Assembly: GCF_002102185.1 (NCBI RefSeq)
Contig: NZ_LQOW01000031.1
Location: 673,342 to 737,341, forward strand
From: Mycobacterium fragae
GTDB lineage: Bacteria > Actinomycetota > Actinomycetes > Mycobacteriales > Mycobacteriaceae
Direction: 5' to 3'
DNA length: 64,000 bases
Below are positions 23,610-31,656 of the stretch, piece after piece (the stretch's first letter is position 1; every line of letters starts with the position of its first letter). The notes beneath the pieces were generated by a model, which saw nothing but the letters and a program-made list of their open reading frames with translations, did not search any database and was not told the origin of the DNA. Both the position numbers and the translations under genes were made by a program.

Positions 23610-25193
23610 TTACGCCTCGCGCGTCTCGCGGTAGGTGGTGCTGCGGCCCACCCGCTCCCACAGCACACCGTCGCCGGCGGTCACGCCCGCGTGGATCAGC
23701 TCGCGTTTGAGGATTTTGTTGGTCGCCGTTTTCGGCAGCTCGCTGTTGATCCGGACGAAACGGGGCCAGGCCTTCGCCGACAGGTCGGCTTGACCGGCGA
23801 GAAAGCTTTCAAAGTCGCTCGGCGTCAAGGCCTCACCTTCGTTGAGCACGATCGCGGCCATCACCTGGTCGCCGACCAGTTCGTCCGGAACCCCGTAAAC
23901 CGCGACCTGGTTGATCGGGGTGAGCCGCTGCAGAATTCGCTCGATCGGCGCGGCCGCCAGGTTCTCGCCGTCCACGCGGAGCCAGTCCGCCGTGCGCCCG
24001 GCCAGATAGATCCATCCGTCGGCGTCTCGGTAGGCCAGATCACCGGACCAGTACATGCCGTGGCGCATCCGCTCGGCAGTGGCCGCCGGGTCGTTGTAGT
24101 AGCCGGAAAACGGCCCGGCGCCCTGGGTGTTCACCAGTTCCCCGACCGCTTCGTCGACGTTGGCCAGCGCACCGGTTTCGTCGAAAATCGCTGGCGCACA
24201 TTCGGTAACCGTTTCCGGGTTGTACACGCTGACCCCCGGATAGCCTTTACCGATGGATCCGGCCGGGGTGCCGTCTTCGCGGGTGACGATCACCGCGAAC
24301 TCACTCGATCCGAAGCTGTCGACGACCTGGCAGCCGAATCTCCCGCTGAACTCCGCGATATCACGTTCGGTCGCCTCGTTACCGAACGCTATTCGCAGCG
24401 TGTTGTCGGCGTCGTCGGGCCGCTCCGGGGTGGCCAGCACCAACGCTAACGGCTTGCCGACGTAATTCATGTAGGTGACGTTGTGACGGCGGATGTCGGC
24501 CAGAAATCGCGACGGCGAGAACCGCGCCGGCACCATGGTGGCACCGCTTCCGATCGCCACCGCCCAGCCGGCGGCCACGCCGTTGGAGTGAAACAACGGC
24601 ATCGACAGGTAGCAGACATCCGCCGCGGTGATGTCGAACTGGCCGATCAGGCTTGCGCCGCAAAGGATCGCCATCACGTGGGCGAAGCGGACCGCTTTTG
24701 GGTTGCCGCTGGTTCCGGACGTGAAGATCATCATCAGGGTGTCGTCCGGCCTGACTTCGCGGTGCGGCACCAGCGGCGGCGCTGCGGCGACGGCGTCGCG
24801 GTAGCGCGGCGAAGTCACGTCGAGCACCGCGATGCCGGCCAGGTCCAGCCCGTCGAGCAGCGGCAGGTGGTCGGGGTCGACGAGCAGCAGTTGGCAGTCT
24901 GCGCGCCGGATGTCGGCGAGCAGCCCGGCGCCGCGGCGGATGGTGTTGATGCCGCACAACACGTAACCGCCCAACGCGGCCGCCGCCATCGACCGCAGCA
25001 TGGCCGGCGAGTTGCCGAGCAAGGCGCCGACGTGCAGCGGACGGGTGTCATCGGCGAGCCCGATCAACGCCGATGCCTCAGCGGCCGCCTCACCGAGGTG
25101 CTCTTGCCACGTCCATGTTCGATCGCCGTGGGCGACCGCAACGGTGTCGTCGTGCATACGGCTTCGCAGCAGCTGCTGGACGGTTTCAAACAT
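23610..25193 (-). CDS. Acyl-CoA ligase (FadD17-like), last gene of the catabolic operon
   Basis: About 527 residues from ATG 25193 (MFETVQQLLRSRMHDDTVAV). It has the adenylate-forming signatures: LMMIFTSGTSGNPKAVRFAH (P-loop A3), VVDSFGSSEFAVIVTREDG (A5), YWSGDLAYRDADGWIYLAGR (A7) and the lid with DWLRVDGENLAAAPIERIL and a catalytic Lys near ATNKILKRELIHAG. It activates a carboxylic acid as a CoA thioester. Together with the upstream pair of FadE, pair of MaoC proteins and thiolase it probably handles a steroid-like or branched side chain; FadD17 of M. tuberculosis is encoded next to FadE26/27. The gene overlaps the DUF35 gene by eight bases. Confidence 0.88.
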   Translation of the reverse strand: MFETVQQLLRSRMHDDTVAVAHGDRTWTWQEHLGEAAAEASALIGLADDTRPLHVGALLGNSPAMLRSMAAAALGGYVLCGINTIRRGAGLLADIRRADCQLLLVDPDHLPLLDGLDLAGIAVLDVTSPRYRDAVAAAPPLVPHREVRPDDTLMMIFTSGTSGNPKAVRFAHVMAILCGASLIGQFDITAADVCYLSMPLFHSNGVAAGWAVAIGSGATMVPARFSPSRFLADIRRHNVTYMNYVGKPLALVLATPERPDDADNTLRIAFGNEATERDIAEFSGRFGCQVVDSFGSSEFAVIVTREDGTPAGSIGKGYPGVSVYNPETVTECAPAIFDETGALANVDEAVGELVNTQGAGPFSGYYNDPAATAERMRHGMYWSGDLAYRDADGWIYLAGRTADWLRVDGENLAAAPIERILQRLTPINQVAVYGVPDELVGDQVMAAIVLNEGEALTPSDFESFLAGQADLSAKAWPRFVRINSELPKTATNKILKRELIHAGVTAGDGVLWERVGRSTTYRETREA

Positions 25194-25602
25194 TTCGCTC
25201 CGGTCGATACCGCAGCAGGGTGATGCCCGCATCGGCGACATCGCAGAACACCGGGCTCACCCGCATGCCGATGCGGACGTCGTCCGGATCGACATCCACC
25301 AGTTCGGTGCTGACCCGCGGTCCGGCGTCCCACTGCACCACCGCGAGAATCTGAGGCAATGCGTCCGCCCACGGCGGACCGGTCGGTCGTCGCGCCACCG
25401 TGAAGGTGTAAAGTGTTCCGGCGCCGTCGATTTCGCGCCACTCCAGGTCGTCTGCCAACGTGCCGGGGGCCAGCGTGCGCGGATAGAACACGTACCGGTC
25501 GAGCGACGGAGAATACTGCACCATGATCCGGTGTTCGGTGAGTGCTTGCCAAAACGGCTGCGACACCGGCGTCGGTTCGGGAAGGGGCCGCGGTTCGGTC
25601 AT
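25186..25602 (-). CDS. DUF35 OB-fold protein lacking the zinc-ribbon cysteines
   Basis: A 138-residue protein. It has the DUF35 order: an N-terminal helix (VSQPFWQALTEHRIMVQYSP), the rubredoxin-like knuckle and an OB-fold (GTLYTFTVARRPTGPPWADA, then RIGMRVSPVFCDVADAGITL). In most DUF35 proteins the knuckle contains four cysteines in two CxxC pairs; here it reads VQYSPSLDRYVFYPR with no Cys, so zinc cannot be bound there. DUF35 partners of Ltp2-type thiolases (for example the DUF35 domain of ChsH2) hold the aldolase complex together. The gene sits two bases after the thiolase stop and overlaps the acyl-CoA ligase, supporting a stand-alone partner subunit. Confidence 0.85.
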   Translation of the reverse strand: MTEPRPLPEPTPVSQPFWQALTEHRIMVQYSPSLDRYVFYPRTLAPGTLADDLEWREIDGAGTLYTFTVARRPTGPPWADALPQILAVVQWDAGPRVSTELVDVDPDDVRIGMRVSPVFCDVADAGITLLRYRPERNV

Positions 25603-25604
25603 CC

Positions 25605-26807
25605 TCAGTCACCGCCCAGAATCAGCGCGACCTGCTCGCTCATGATGCCGCCGGTGCCGGACACAAAAGCCCGATGGCAGTCGCGCACTTGCGCGTCGCC
25701 TGCGCGGCCCATCACCTGGCGGGCGGCGTCGACGACATGATGCATGCCGCCGGCCATCCCCGCTTGCCCGAACGACAGCTGCCCGCCGGCGGTGTTGAGC
25801 GGAAAGTCGCCGCCGAAGGTCAGGTCATGCTCGTTAACCCAGCGCATGCCTTCCCCTTTGGCGCAGAATCCGGCATCCTCGAGGGTCATCAGCACGGTGA
25901 TGGTGTAGCAGTCGTAAATGGATGCAACATCGACCTCTGAGCGCGTCAGGCCCGCCATGGCGAACGCCCGCTCCGCAGCACGCGCCACCGGAGTGGTCAG
26001 GAGATCGTCGGCGTAGGTCGGAGTCTTGAACGCGATGTGTTCGCCGAATCCCCTGACCCACACCGGCCGATGCCGCGCGTGCCGCGCCACGTCCGCGTTG
26101 GCGATCAGAACGCCGGCACCGCCTTGCACCCGCATCACGGTCTCCAGCATGTGGATCGGATCGGCGATCATCGGGCTGTTCAGCACGTCGTCGACTGTGA
26201 TCGGCTTGCCGTGGAACACCGCGCCGGGATGCGCGCAGGCGTTCGCGCGCTGGTCGACGGCCAGCTTCGCCAGCGCCGCCGGGTCGTAGCCGAACACCGC
26301 CGCATACCGCTGCGCGATTTGCGCGTAGGGCGCGTTCTGGCCGACGTTGCCGTATGGGATCTCGAACTCGGCCTGCGGCGATCCGTACTTGTTGCTCGAC
26401 GCTCCATGCCATCGGGGTGCAGGCTCCGGCTGCCGCGCGGACTTCGGCAGCATCGAGGAGCCGGGCACCACCGCGAGAACGGCGTCACACAGCCCGAGTT
26501 CGACGGCGACCGCGGCCCGCCACACCATCCCCGCCGACGTCGCACCGCCGAGGTCGACCCGTTCACCGAAATCCACTGGCAGCCCGAGGTATTCGGCGAG
26601 CGTGGCCGGGGCGAACATGTCGGATTCCGCCAGGCCGTGGCAGATCAGGCCGTTGACCACGGTGGCGTCGACACCGGCGTCCTCGACGACCATCCTGGCC
26701 AGCAGGGCGTACTGGTCGAGGGTGAACGACGGCGGCCTGGTCTGTTTGCGCTCGGCGGGCAGTTCGGCGATGCCGATGATGGCCGCCTCGCCGCGTAGGC
26801 CGGTCAT
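25605..26807 (-). CDS. Ltp2-like thiolase-fold enzyme (putative steroid-side-chain aldolase)
   Basis: About 400 residues from ATG 26807, whose start overlaps the stop-side of the MaoC gene (ATGA). The thiolase fold is seen in AAIIGIAELPAERKQTRPPS, SDMFAPATLAEYLGLPVDFG, DVASIYDCYTITVLMTLEDA and NTAGGQLSFGQAGMAGGMHH. The last two are characteristic of the lipid-transfer/Ltp2 subfamily, where Tyr-rich loops replace the classical thiolase Cys-His-Cys set and the enzyme performs retro-aldol cleavage of a side-chain CoA. The adjacent DUF35 gene is the expected partner. A long upstream extension in the same frame overlaps the MaoC gene and is not needed. Confidence 0.86.
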   Translation of the reverse strand: MTGLRGEAAIIGIAELPAERKQTRPPSFTLDQYALLARMVVEDAGVDATVVNGLICHGLAESDMFAPATLAEYLGLPVDFGERVDLGGATSAGMVWRAAVAVELGLCDAVLAVVPGSSMLPKSARQPEPAPRWHGASSNKYGSPQAEFEIPYGNVGQNAPYAQIAQRYAAVFGYDPAALAKLAVDQRANACAHPGAVFHGKPITVDDVLNSPMIADPIHMLETVMRVQGGAGVLIANADVARHARHRPVWVRGFGEHIAFKTPTYADDLLTTPVARAAERAFAMAGLTRSEVDVASIYDCYTITVLMTLEDAGFCAKGEGMRWVNEHDLTFGGDFPLNTAGGQLSFGQAGMAGGMHHVVDAARQVMGRAGDAQVRDCHRAFVSGTGGIMSEQVALILGGD

Positions 26808-27232
26808 GCTGATTCTTCCCGGCGTGGCAGCGCGACGGTCGCGGTGCCGGGCATCAGCACGGTGCTCCCCCGCCGCCCGGCGATGTCGAGATCGACCAGG
26901 CCGGTGCCGTCGGCCAGCCGCTTGCCGGTGACCACTCCACCGAAACTCAGCTCTTCGCCAGGGAATGCGACCGCCCGGTTCTGCACGGCGTATTCGACCA
27001 ACCGGCCTCGGCCGCCGATCCAATCGGTGATGGCACGCGCGAGTAGCGCCGCCTGAAGCGGGCCCTGCACCAACACGTTGTCATACCCCTCGACGGTTCG
27101 GGCCCAGTCTTTGTCGTAGTGGATGCGGTGACCGTTGTAGGTGGCGGCGCTGAAGAAGAACATCTGCCGCTCGTCGACGGTCACCGTAAGGCCCGGCAAC
27201 GGATCGCCGACGTGGACGTCTTCGTAGAACAT
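26804..27232 (-). CDS. MaoC-type half hydratase, subunit retaining the catalytic His
   Basis: A 142-residue hotdog protein starting MFYEDVHVGDPLPGLTVTVD. It contains FSAATYNGHRIHYDKDWART, which fits the hydratase motif with the catalytic His in H-R-I-H-Y-D, and then NVLVQGPLQAALLARAITDW, the long central helix. Proteins of this kind form heterodimers with an N-terminal-type MaoC partner, as in ChsH1-ChsH2 and HadAB. The partner is the gene at 27242-27733, ending nine bases upstream. The pair should hydrate an alpha,beta-unsaturated acyl-CoA made by the two FadE subunits. It is coupled by four-base overlap to the thiolase gene. Confidence 0.84.
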   Translation of the reverse strand: MFYEDVHVGDPLPGLTVTVDERQMFFFSAATYNGHRIHYDKDWARTVEGYDNVLVQGPLQAALLARAITDWIGGRGRLVEYAVQNRAVAFPGEELSFGGVVTGKRLADGTGLVDLDIAGRRGSTVLMPGTATVALPRREESA

Positions 27233-27241
27233 CGAACTCCT

Positions 27242-27733
27242 CTACGGTCGGGCGATCATCGATGTCGTTGCCTCGGCGACCAATTCACGCCGCTGGTTGC
27301 GGTACACGGTTCGCCATGTGACCAGAACGAACGGGCCTGAGCGGCCCTGCTTTTCCACGATCGACTCGATCGTGCGCACCATCTCGATCTCGTCGCGGTG
27401 ATATGCGGGCCCGTAGAATCTGGTGCTCTCCCCGCCGGCCATCCGTTTGGGCGCGCGGGGAAACGCCAGGCTGCCCGACACCGCTCCGGAAGAACCGTCC
27501 GGCCGCAGCCCATCCAGCGGCGTTGCTCCCAGCACGGCGTATTGCAGGTAGAGCGGCGGGCAGATGATGTCGCGATAGCCTTGGGCGCGAGCGTATTCGG
27601 CGTCGAACCACAACGGGTTGTGGTCGCCGACGGCCGCGGCCCAGCGTTGCCAGTCGCGCCGGTTGACTTCGCCGGTTGCGGTGGCGGCGACGGTGCCCAC
27701 GCGCGACGCGGACTCGGCGTCGATCAGACTCAT
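27242..27733 (-). CDS. MaoC N-terminal-type half hydratase lacking the catalytic His
   Basis: About 163 residues from ATG 27733 (MSLIDAESASRVGTVAATAT), a start that overlaps the stop of the acyl-CoA dehydrogenase gene (ATGA). The sequence WAAAVGDHNPLWFDAEYARA matches the MaoC hydratase loop, but the catalytic His (N-P-x-H) is Trp (N-P-L-W). Later parts IICPPLYLQYAVLG and RFYGPAYHRDEIEMVRTIES follow the FAS1-like dehydratase subunit. It therefore looks like the non-catalytic, substrate-tunnel subunit of a heterodimer with the protein at 26804. The role of the missing His is inferred from family comparison. Confidence 0.82.
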   Translation of the reverse strand: MSLIDAESASRVGTVAATATGEVNRRDWQRWAAAVGDHNPLWFDAEYARAQGYRDIICPPLYLQYAVLGATPLDGLRPDGSSGAVSGSLAFPRAPKRMAGGESTRFYGPAYHRDEIEMVRTIESIVEKQGRSGPFVLVTWRTVYRNQRRELVAEATTSMIARP

Positions 27734-28791
27734 CCGTTGTCCTCCAACCATGTCGCGGCGATGTCCGCGCCGCCGCCGAGCGTCGCCAGCACCCGTGCCC
27801 GCTCGGAGAACAAATGCAGGTCGGTCTCGACCACGTAACCCATGCCGCCGTGCAGTTGGTGGGCATCCAGCGTGATCGATTTCGCGGCGGTGGCCGCGTG
27901 CATGCGGGCGATCGCGGTCTCCCGGGTGGCGGTGCGGCCCTTGCCGATCCAGAACACGGCCGACTGCGCGGCCAGCCGGGCGGCGGCCAACGCGATATGC
28001 ATGTTCGCCACCAGGTGCTGTGCCGCCTGAAACGAGGCGATTGGCCGGCCGAACTGCCGGCGCGTGGTGGTGTAGTCGACCGTGCGTTGCAGCACCGCCT
28101 CACCGACCCCGACCAGATCGAGCGACAGCAACGCCACCGCCGCGTTGGCCACCCGGCGCAAATCAGAATCCGCGATGTCCGCGAGCACCGCCGGACCATC
28201 CGCCACCGGCACATCGTCGAAGCGAACGCAGAAGGACCGGTGGGCGCCCATCAGCTGCAGCGGCTCGACGCGCAGACCCGGCGCGCGCATGTCGACGACG
28301 AAGCCCATGGTCCGTCCGTCGGTCGCCGCCGACACCACGATGTGGTCGGCCAAATCGGCGTCGGCGACGAAGTCGGCGGTACCGCGCAGCCGCCACCCGC
28401 CGTCGGGTCCCGGGCAGGCGAGCAGCGTCGGCGTGATCATCGCGGAATTGCGTGCGCTCCACAAACCCGTTGTGGCGCTGATGCTTCCACTCGATAGCAG
28501 CGGCAGCCACGCCGCATGTTGTTGCGGCCCGCCGAGCAGATGCACGGCCAGCGCCGCCTGCACGGTGCTGTGCACGATGGTCGGACACAGAGCGCGACCG
28601 GCTTCCACGCAGAAGATACCGAGGTCGGACAGCGTGCCGCCGGAACCGCCGTATTGCTCGGGAAGCGTCAGACCGAACACACCGGCGTCCGCCAGTGCCG
28701 CCCATAACGATTGCGGCGTCCTGTCAGTGGCCAACAGTTTGCGCAGCATCGACGACAGGTCTTGTTCGTCTTGGTCGGGTAACAGCCGCAT
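27730..28791 (-). CDS. Acyl-CoA dehydrogenase, second (probably non-catalytic) subunit
   Basis: About 353 residues from ATG 28791; a TTG two codons upstream would overlap the preceding stop. The acyl-CoA dehydrogenase order is kept: LWAALADAGVFGLTLPEQYG, the beta domain, VDYTTTRRQFGRPIASFQAA and HQLHGGMGYVVETDLHLFSE. It is shorter than usual FadE proteins. The positions of the usual catalytic Glu do not hold one (no E-R in helix G, where ALLSLDLVGVGEAVL is found, and no F-E-G-T loop). It probably pairs with the FadE at 28794 as an alpha2beta2 enzyme, the arrangement known for FadE26-FadE27 and FadE28-FadE29 in cholesterol side-chain oxidation. Confidence 0.86.
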   Translation of the reverse strand: MRLLPDQDEQDLSSMLRKLLATDRTPQSLWAALADAGVFGLTLPEQYGGSGGTLSDLGIFCVEAGRALCPTIVHSTVQAALAVHLLGGPQQHAAWLPLLSSGSISATTGLWSARNSAMITPTLLACPGPDGGWRLRGTADFVADADLADHIVVSAATDGRTMGFVVDMRAPGLRVEPLQLMGAHRSFCVRFDDVPVADGPAVLADIADSDLRRVANAAVALLSLDLVGVGEAVLQRTVDYTTTRRQFGRPIASFQAAQHLVANMHIALAAARLAAQSAVFWIGKGRTATRETAIARMHAATAAKSITLDAHQLHGGMGYVVETDLHLFSERARVLATLGGGADIAATWLEDNG

Positions 28792-28793
28792 GC

Positions 28794-29972
28794 TCAACGT
28801 CCGTATGACGGCATGCCGTGGCCCCGTTGGGCGATGACGTCGCGCAGCACCTCGTTGGTGCCTCCGCCGAACCGCATCAGCGGCGACACCCGGTACAAGC
28901 GCTCGAACTGGCCGTCCAGCGGTGCGGCTGGGCTGCGATACGCCAGCAGTCCGTCGGGGCCGAGCAGGTCGATGGCCAGGTCGGCGATCCGCTGGCGCAG
29001 TTCGCTGCTGAACACCTTCTCAACGCTGACTTCCACCGTCGGGATCACCCCGCTGTCCAGCAACGATGCCGCCTCATATCCCATCAGCACCGCGGCCTCG
29101 ACGTCCGCCTCGGCTTGGGCCAGCCGCCTACGAAAGCTCGCGGAACGCAACGGCACGGTCCCGTCGCGGCCGGGACGGGCGGCCAGCTCGGTCAGCTCGT
29201 CGAGCGCGCGGCGGAGATCCCCGGCGTTGGTCAGCGCGCCGCGTTCCAGATCCAGCGCGCCGGTGATGTACGTCCAGCCCTGATTGACCTCGCCGATCAG
29301 ATTGCCGACGGGAACCCGGACCTCGTCGAAGAACACCTCGTTGGTGCGGTACCCCGACCACGCGTAAAGCGGACGGATCGTGATGCCGGGTAGGTTGACC
29401 GGCACGATGATCACCGAGATTCCCCTGTGCCGTGCAGCGCTGGGATCGGTGCGCACGCACAGCCACTCATGGGTGGCGCGCTGCGCGCCGCTGTTCCAGA
29501 TCTTGGATCCCGTGATCACCCATTCGTCGCCGTCACGCACCGCGCGGGTGCGCAGGCTGGCCAGGTCGGTGCCTGCCTCCGGTTCGGAATAGCCCACCGC
29601 ACAGGTCATTTCGCCGCGCGCAATCGGCGGGAGGAACTCCTTCTTGTTCTGCTCGGTGCCGTGCCGCATGATCATCGGGGCCACCGAGGTCACCGTCAGA
29701 TCCGGGCCGGGCACACCCCAGTACTCGAATTCGCGCATCAGCAGATGCTGGTAGATGGCGCCGAGGCCCAGCCCGCCGTATTCGGGCGGCCAGTTCAGCC
29801 CGAACCAGCCCTTCTCGCCGATCTTGCGCCGGAATGCCGCGACTTCCCCGCCGTGTTCCTCCTGGCCCCGTTCGGCCAGCTCCGCTCGCAACGCCGGGGT
29901 GACGTTCTCGTGCAGAAAGGCGCGCACCTCGGCCAACCAGGCGCTCTGCTCGGCGTCGAGCTCGAAGTCCAC
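28794..29972 (-). CDS. Acyl-CoA dehydrogenase, catalytic-type subunit, first gene of the operon
   Basis: About 392 residues from GTG 29972 (VDFELDAEQSAWLAEVRAFL). Recognised blocks are WFGLNWPPEYGGLGLGAIYQ, the FAD-binding beta domain VGYSEPEAGTDLASLRTRA with WVITGSKIWNSGAQRATHEW, the helix-G segment GALDLERGALTNAG and MRFGGGTNEVLRDVIAQRG. The loop that holds Glu in many FadE proteins is G-G-G-T here, and the Glu in L-E-R-G of helix G is the likely base, as in FadE26-type alpha subunits. It is the promoter-proximal gene of a seven-gene leftward operon (29972 to 23610). The divergent luciferase-like gene begins 23 bases away, so the promoters overlap. Confidence 0.88.
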   Translation of the reverse strand: MDFELDAEQSAWLAEVRAFLHENVTPALRAELAERGQEEHGGEVAAFRRKIGEKGWFGLNWPPEYGGLGLGAIYQHLLMREFEYWGVPGPDLTVTSVAPMIMRHGTEQNKKEFLPPIARGEMTCAVGYSEPEAGTDLASLRTRAVRDGDEWVITGSKIWNSGAQRATHEWLCVRTDPSAARHRGISVIIVPVNLPGITIRPLYAWSGYRTNEVFFDEVRVPVGNLIGEVNQGWTYITGALDLERGALTNAGDLRRALDELTELAARPGRDGTVPLRSASFRRRLAQAEADVEAAVLMGYEAASLLDSGVIPTVEVSVEKVFSSELRQRIADLAIDLLGPDGLLAYRSPAAPLDGQFERLYRVSPLMRFGGGTNEVLRDVIAQRGHGMPSYGR

Positions 29973-29995
29973 GATCCGAACATTAGAGTACGGGG

Positions 29996-30847
29996 ATGCA
30001 ATTCTGGTCGGGCACACCATTTATGAGCGCGAAGGATGCCCTGGCCGTCGCGCAACTGCTCGACGAGGCCGGCTACGACGGCGTGATCTGCGCCGACCAC
30101 ATGATCTATCCGCGCCGCCTGACATCGCCCTACCCCACCGGTGCGGACCGGCCGCCGTGGTCACCCGAGACAGCGTGGCCGGACTCGTGGATTCTGATCG
30201 GCGCCATGGCGTCGGTGACGCGGCGGCTGCGCTTCTCCAACGCCGTCTACGTCGCGCCGGCTCGTCCGCTGTTGGAGGTCGCCAAACAGGTGGCCACCGC
30301 GTCGGTCATCTCCGAGGGCCGGGTGTCGCTGGCCGTCGGCGCCGGCTGGATGCGCGAGGAATTCGAGCTGATGGGCCAGGATTTCGGCAACCGAGGCAAA
30401 CGGCTCGACGAGATGATCCCGGCGTTGCGTGCACTGTGGCAGGGCGGTTGGGTGTCGTGGAGCGGCCGCTACTACCAGGTGCCGGAGTTGATGCTCGAAC
30501 CGCACCCGAGTGCGCCGGTGCCGATCCTGTGTGGCGGCGAATCGGATGCGGCGTTGCGGCGGGCGGCACGGCTGTGCGACGGATGGGTCGGCACGGCTTA
30601 TGCGTGGGACGACGCCGCGGCCTATGTCCAGAAGCTGACCGCGCTGCGCCGCGAATATGGTCGGCACGACGAGCCGTTCGAGATCATGCTGGCCTTGCTG
30701 GAGCCGCCGTCGGCGGACCTCTACCGGCGCGCCGAAGACCTCGGGGTGACCGCGGTGATGTGCGCGCCCTGGGCGGGCGCCGAGGACCTGCCGTATCGAG
30801 CGGCCATCGAGCGGTTCGCCGAGACCGTGATCGCAAAGTGCCGCTAG
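29996..30847 (+). CDS. Luciferase-like (LLM) F420/FMN-dependent oxidoreductase
   Basis: A 283-residue protein starting MQFWSGTPFMSAKDALAVAQ. It has the LLM TIM-barrel pattern: LDEAGYDGVICADHMIYPRR, ASVTRRLRFSNAVYVAPARP, GRVSLAVGAGWMREEFELMG and APVPILCGGESDAALRRAAR. This matches the TIGR03619-type family of F420-linked mycobacterial enzymes. The gene is divergent from the catabolic operon (starts 23 bp apart) and convergent with the SDR at 30851, with three bases between ends. It probably oxidises or reduces an intermediate of the same acyl-CoA or steroid pathway, but neither cofactor nor substrate is proven by sequence. Confidence 0.86.
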   Translation: MQFWSGTPFMSAKDALAVAQLLDEAGYDGVICADHMIYPRRLTSPYPTGADRPPWSPETAWPDSWILIGAMASVTRRLRFSNAVYVAPARPLLEVAKQVATASVISEGRVSLAVGAGWMREEFELMGQDFGNRGKRLDEMIPALRALWQGGWVSWSGRYYQVPELMLEPHPSAPVPILCGGESDAALRRAARLCDGWVGTAYAWDDAAAYVQKLTALRREYGRHDEPFEIMLALLEPPSADLYRRAEDLGVTAVMCAPWAGAEDLPYRAAIERFAETVIAKCR

Positions 30848-30850
30848 CGG

Positions 30851-31588
30851 CTACATCCTGTGCGGGACGTCGTTGACCAGCCCGCCGTCCATCACGAACT
30901 CGGCACCGGTCGCATACGAAGATTCGTCGCTGGCCAAAAACACGACGAACGTGGCGACCTCGTCGGACTGCCCGGGCCGGCCGAGCGGGGTGGTGACCAT
31001 GTCGTCCGGGAAATGCTTGGTCATCGGGGTGCGGATGAAGCCGGGATGGATGGAGTTGACCCGGATGTTGTGCGGGCCCAATTCCAGGGCGGCCGACTTG
31101 GTCAGGCCCCGCACCGCCCACTTGGAGGCGACGTAGGGGTGCACCATGACCGCCCCGCGCAGACCCTCGATGGACGAGACGTTGATGATCGAGCCGCCGC
31201 CGGCGGCTTTCATCGGCTCGACGGCGGCCTGCATACCCAGGAACGTGCCGGTGAGGTTGACGTCGATGACCTTCTGCCACTTGGCCATGTCGAACTTGCC
31301 GATCTGTCCCAGGGCCACGATGCCGGCATTGTTGACCAACACGTTGAGTGCGCCGAAGTCGTTGAGCGCGGTGGAGACGGCGGCTTCCCAGTCATCGGGC
31401 TGGGTGACGTCGAGGTGGACGTACCGCGCGGCGTTCCCGAGCTCGTCGGCCAGCGCCTTGCCCTTCTCGTCGAGGATGTCGCCGATGACGACCTTGGCGC
31501 CCTCCCCGACCAGCATCCGGGCATGGGCAGCCCCCATGCCCTGAGCGCCGCCGCTGATCAGTGCAACTTTTCCGTCCACGCGTCCCAT
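30851..31588 (-). CDS. Short-chain dehydrogenase, 3-alpha/20-beta-hydroxysteroid dehydrogenase-like
   Basis: A 245-residue classical SDR. The motifs are VALISGGAQGMGAAHARMLV (T/S-G-x-x-x-G-x-G cofactor loop), LDVTQPDDWEAAV, VLVNNAGIVALGQIGKFDMA (N-N-A-G), IINVSSIEGLRG (catalytic Ser), HPYVASKWAVRGLTKSAALE (Y-x-x-x-K) and VNSIHPGFIRTPM. The closest remembered homologue is FabG3 (Rv2002), a 20-beta-hydroxysteroid dehydrogenase, so a steroid or acyl substrate is plausible. The D in GDILDEKG after strand 2 suggests NAD(H) preference. It is convergent with the luciferase-like gene. The link to the neighbouring sterol-type genes is inferred from position. Confidence 0.87.
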   Translation of the reverse strand: MGRVDGKVALISGGAQGMGAAHARMLVGEGAKVVIGDILDEKGKALADELGNAARYVHLDVTQPDDWEAAVSTALNDFGALNVLVNNAGIVALGQIGKFDMAKWQKVIDVNLTGTFLGMQAAVEPMKAAGGGSIINVSSIEGLRGAVMVHPYVASKWAVRGLTKSAALELGPHNIRVNSIHPGFIRTPMTKHFPDDMVTTPLGRPGQSDEVATFVVFLASDESSYATGAEFVMDGGLVNDVPHRM

Positions 31589-31656
31589 GACGGGTCAGGC
31601 TACCGCAGCCGGTTTCGGGTCGAGCGCCGGGAAACAATGGGCCTGACAATGAGACG

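Noticed and set aside
23610..31588. The catabolic island as a recently acquired mobile element
   Set aside because: Codon use and GC content look like the neighbours, and no integrase, IS or direct repeat was found at its borders; only difference from the remembered M. tuberculosis order suggests insertion or loss.
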